A stretch of 6,497 bases of DNA from Actinomycetota bacterium (GTDB taxonomy: Bacteria; Actinomycetota; Thermoleophilia; Gaiellales; Gaiellaceae): contig JACCTQ010000226.1 in assembly GCA_013812265.1 (NCBI GenBank), forward strand, positions 1 to 6,497, read 5' to 3'. Below the pieces are notes generated by a model. That model made no database searches. It saw only the letters and a list, made by a program, of their open reading frames with translations, and was not told the origin of the DNA. The stretch's first letter is position 1; every line of letters starts with the position of its first letter. This document shows positions 5,296-6,497 of this stretch, one piece after another. The translations under genes were made by a program, and so were the position numbers.

Positions 5296-6474
5296 CTAGC
5301 TGACGACGGGCTCCGGTGTGACCGCCCGCGAGGCACGCGTGGGCGGAAGGAATGCGCACAGGATCGTGGCCGGGATCGGTGCCGCAGCGCTCACGTAGAG
5401 CGCCGTGCGGAGATCGATCGCGTCGGCAAGCGCACCGAGGGCGACGGCCGCCACACCACCCAGGCCGATCGACAGGCCGATCGAGAGCCCGGAGGCCATC
5501 CCGATGCTCCCGGGAAGGTATTCCTGGCTCATGACCATGGTCACGCCGAACGTCCCGATCACGCATACACCCACGAGCGCGAGAGCCACCGCGCCGACGA
5601 GACCGCCGACCTGCAGGTACACGAAGATCAGCGGCGCCGTCGCGACGACGCTCGCCGTCAGCACCGGACGGCGGCCCAGGCGGTCGGCGAGCCGACCGGC
5701 CACAAGCGTGCCGATGCCGCCCGCGAGCAGCATGGCGGCGAGGAGCCGGTTACCGTGCGCCTCCGAGTTGCCGAGCGAGACCTCCCAGAGCGGAACGAAC
5801 GTGAGCAGCCCGAACCAGGCCACGCTGCGGAACGTGATCACCCCGAGCAGAAGACCGAGCGCCGCCGGCCGCCTCTCGCCGCTCGACCGTGACACCGCTT
5901 TCCGCTCGGGCGCGAACGTGCGCAGGTAGCGCCGGAGCGAGAACAGCAGCACGGTCGCGGCGAGACAGGGGATCGCAAGCAGCAGCCCACCCCGTAGCCC
6001 GAACTGGACGACGAGGATGGTGGCCGTGATCGGACCGAGGGCATACCCCACGTTCCCGCCGATCGAGAACAGCGACATCCCGGTCGCCCGACGCCGGCCG
6101 CTCACGTAGGCGGCGAACTTCGAGCCCTCGGGATGGTACGCGGCCGTACCGAGGCCGGAGATAGTCACCAGCAGCAGGAGCAGCCAGTAGCTGGGCGCCG
6201 CGGCGGCGAGCGCCATGCCTACACCGCCGACGAGGAGTCCCACCGGCAGCAGCCACACCGCTCCGCGTCGGTCCGAGATGTGCCCGAACACCGGCTGGAT
6301 GACCGAGGACGAGGTCGCCCACGCCAGCATTACGACCGCCGCCAGGGTGTAGGAGAGGTCGAACTTCGAGGCGAGAAACGGCAATAGCGCGGGCAGTGCT
6401 CCGTTCGCGAAATCGGTCGCCAGGTGGCCGCTCGAGAGCGCGGCCATGGCGCGCTTATCGATCTCGCCCCGCAC
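5296..6474 (-). CDS. MFS exporter of the fosmidomycin-resistance (Fsr) type
   Basis: The product has 392 residues with about 12 hydrophobic segments. Fsr-like signatures are GHLATDFANGALPALLPFL near the N-terminus (16-34), YHPEGSKFAAYVSGRRRATG (113-132), SIGGNVGYALGP (137-148) and EYLPGSIGMASGL (318-330). MFS motif A occurs in both halves as GHISDRRG (64-71) and GRLADRLGRRP (260-270). Members include the E. coli fosmidomycin exporter, but most homologues have no known substrate, so export of fosmidomycin itself should not be assumed. The start is GTG at 6474; an in-frame TAG three codons earlier shows that the gene does not extend out of the window. The ATG at codon 10 (6447) is an alternative, and neither has a clear Shine-Dalgarno. 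It appears to be the first gene of the minus-strand cluster; only 23 bp of its upstream region are in the window and no promoter is visible there. Confidence 0.92.
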   Translation of the reverse strand: MRGEIDKRAMAALSSGHLATDFANGALPALLPFLASKFDLSYTLAAVVMLAWATSSSVIQPVFGHISDRRGAVWLLPVGLLVGGVGMALAAAAPSYWLLLLLVTISGLGTAAYHPEGSKFAAYVSGRRRATGMSLFSIGGNVGYALGPITATILVVQFGLRGGLLLAIPCLAATVLLFSLRRYLRTFAPERKAVSRSSGERRPAALGLLLGVITFRSVAWFGLLTFVPLWEVSLGNSEAHGNRLLAAMLLAGGIGTLVAGRLADRLGRRPVLTASVVATAPLIFVYLQVGGLVGAVALALVGVCVIGTFGVTMVMSQEYLPGSIGMASGLSIGLSIGLGGVAAVALGALADAIDLRTALYVSAAAPIPATILCAFLPPTRASRAVTPEPVVS

Positions 6475-6497
6475 GCTTGGAGGCTAGCCGCCCGAGG

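Noticed and set aside
5461..5484. Perfect 12-bp tandem repeat CAGGCCGATCGA x2 in the Fsr-like gene (SIGLSIGL)
   Set aside because: From memory, Fsr-type proteins have a similar SGLxxGLxxGLGG helix of the same length, so this is a normal Gly/Leu helix, not an insertion.

Overview
The window is GC-rich and densely packed: six protein genes lie nose to tail, plus one small repetitive ORF. Gene content (acyl-CoA carboxylase alpha chain, an MFS carrier fused to a cyclic-nucleotide domain, an SCP2 protein, a cytoplasmic-looking subtilase and a GAF protein), strong Shine-Dalgarno sites and GTG starts suggest a high-GC bacterium, most likely an actinobacterium of the Thermoleophilia/Gaiellales kind. 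That assignment is inference from style; no marker gene is present.

Layout, left to right. Positions 1-1232 (+) hold the 3' two thirds of a biotin carboxylase/biotin carrier gene. It converges, with a 10-nt gap, on a minus-strand gene (1243-2946) for an MFS carrier with a C-terminal cNMP-binding domain. A 69-bp divergent spacer separates that from a plus-strand small ORF (3016-3237). Its 73-residue acidic product is built of two ~30-residue modules, each a short head followed by a string of (I/V/F/L)-G-(K/R)-(E/D)-(S/D) pentads. An 11-bp GC-rich hairpin (3262-3288) lies between it and a convergent minus-strand cluster. In transcription order (right to left) the cluster is a fosmidomycin-resistance-like MFS exporter (6474-5296), an SCP2 protein (5263-4955), a subtilisin-family peptidase (4938-3931) and a GAF protein (3931-3293). 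Gaps are 32 nt, 16 nt and a 1-nt TGATG overlap, so the four are probably one operon.

Most unusual are the pentad-repeat protein, the uncommon neighbourhood (exporter, lipid-binding protein, peptidase with no visible signal peptide, GAF sensor) and a 29-bp imperfect inverted repeat at 4790-4818/4925-4953. The repeat overlaps the start of the peptidase gene, surrounds a nearly concentric perfect hairpin and coincides with a drop in third-position GC. One speculative reading is a peptide locus in which the repeat protein is substrate or precursor, the peptidase processes it and an MFS protein exports it. No modifying enzyme for such a peptide is seen here, and a hydrophilin-like stress protein beside an unrelated operon is at least as likely.
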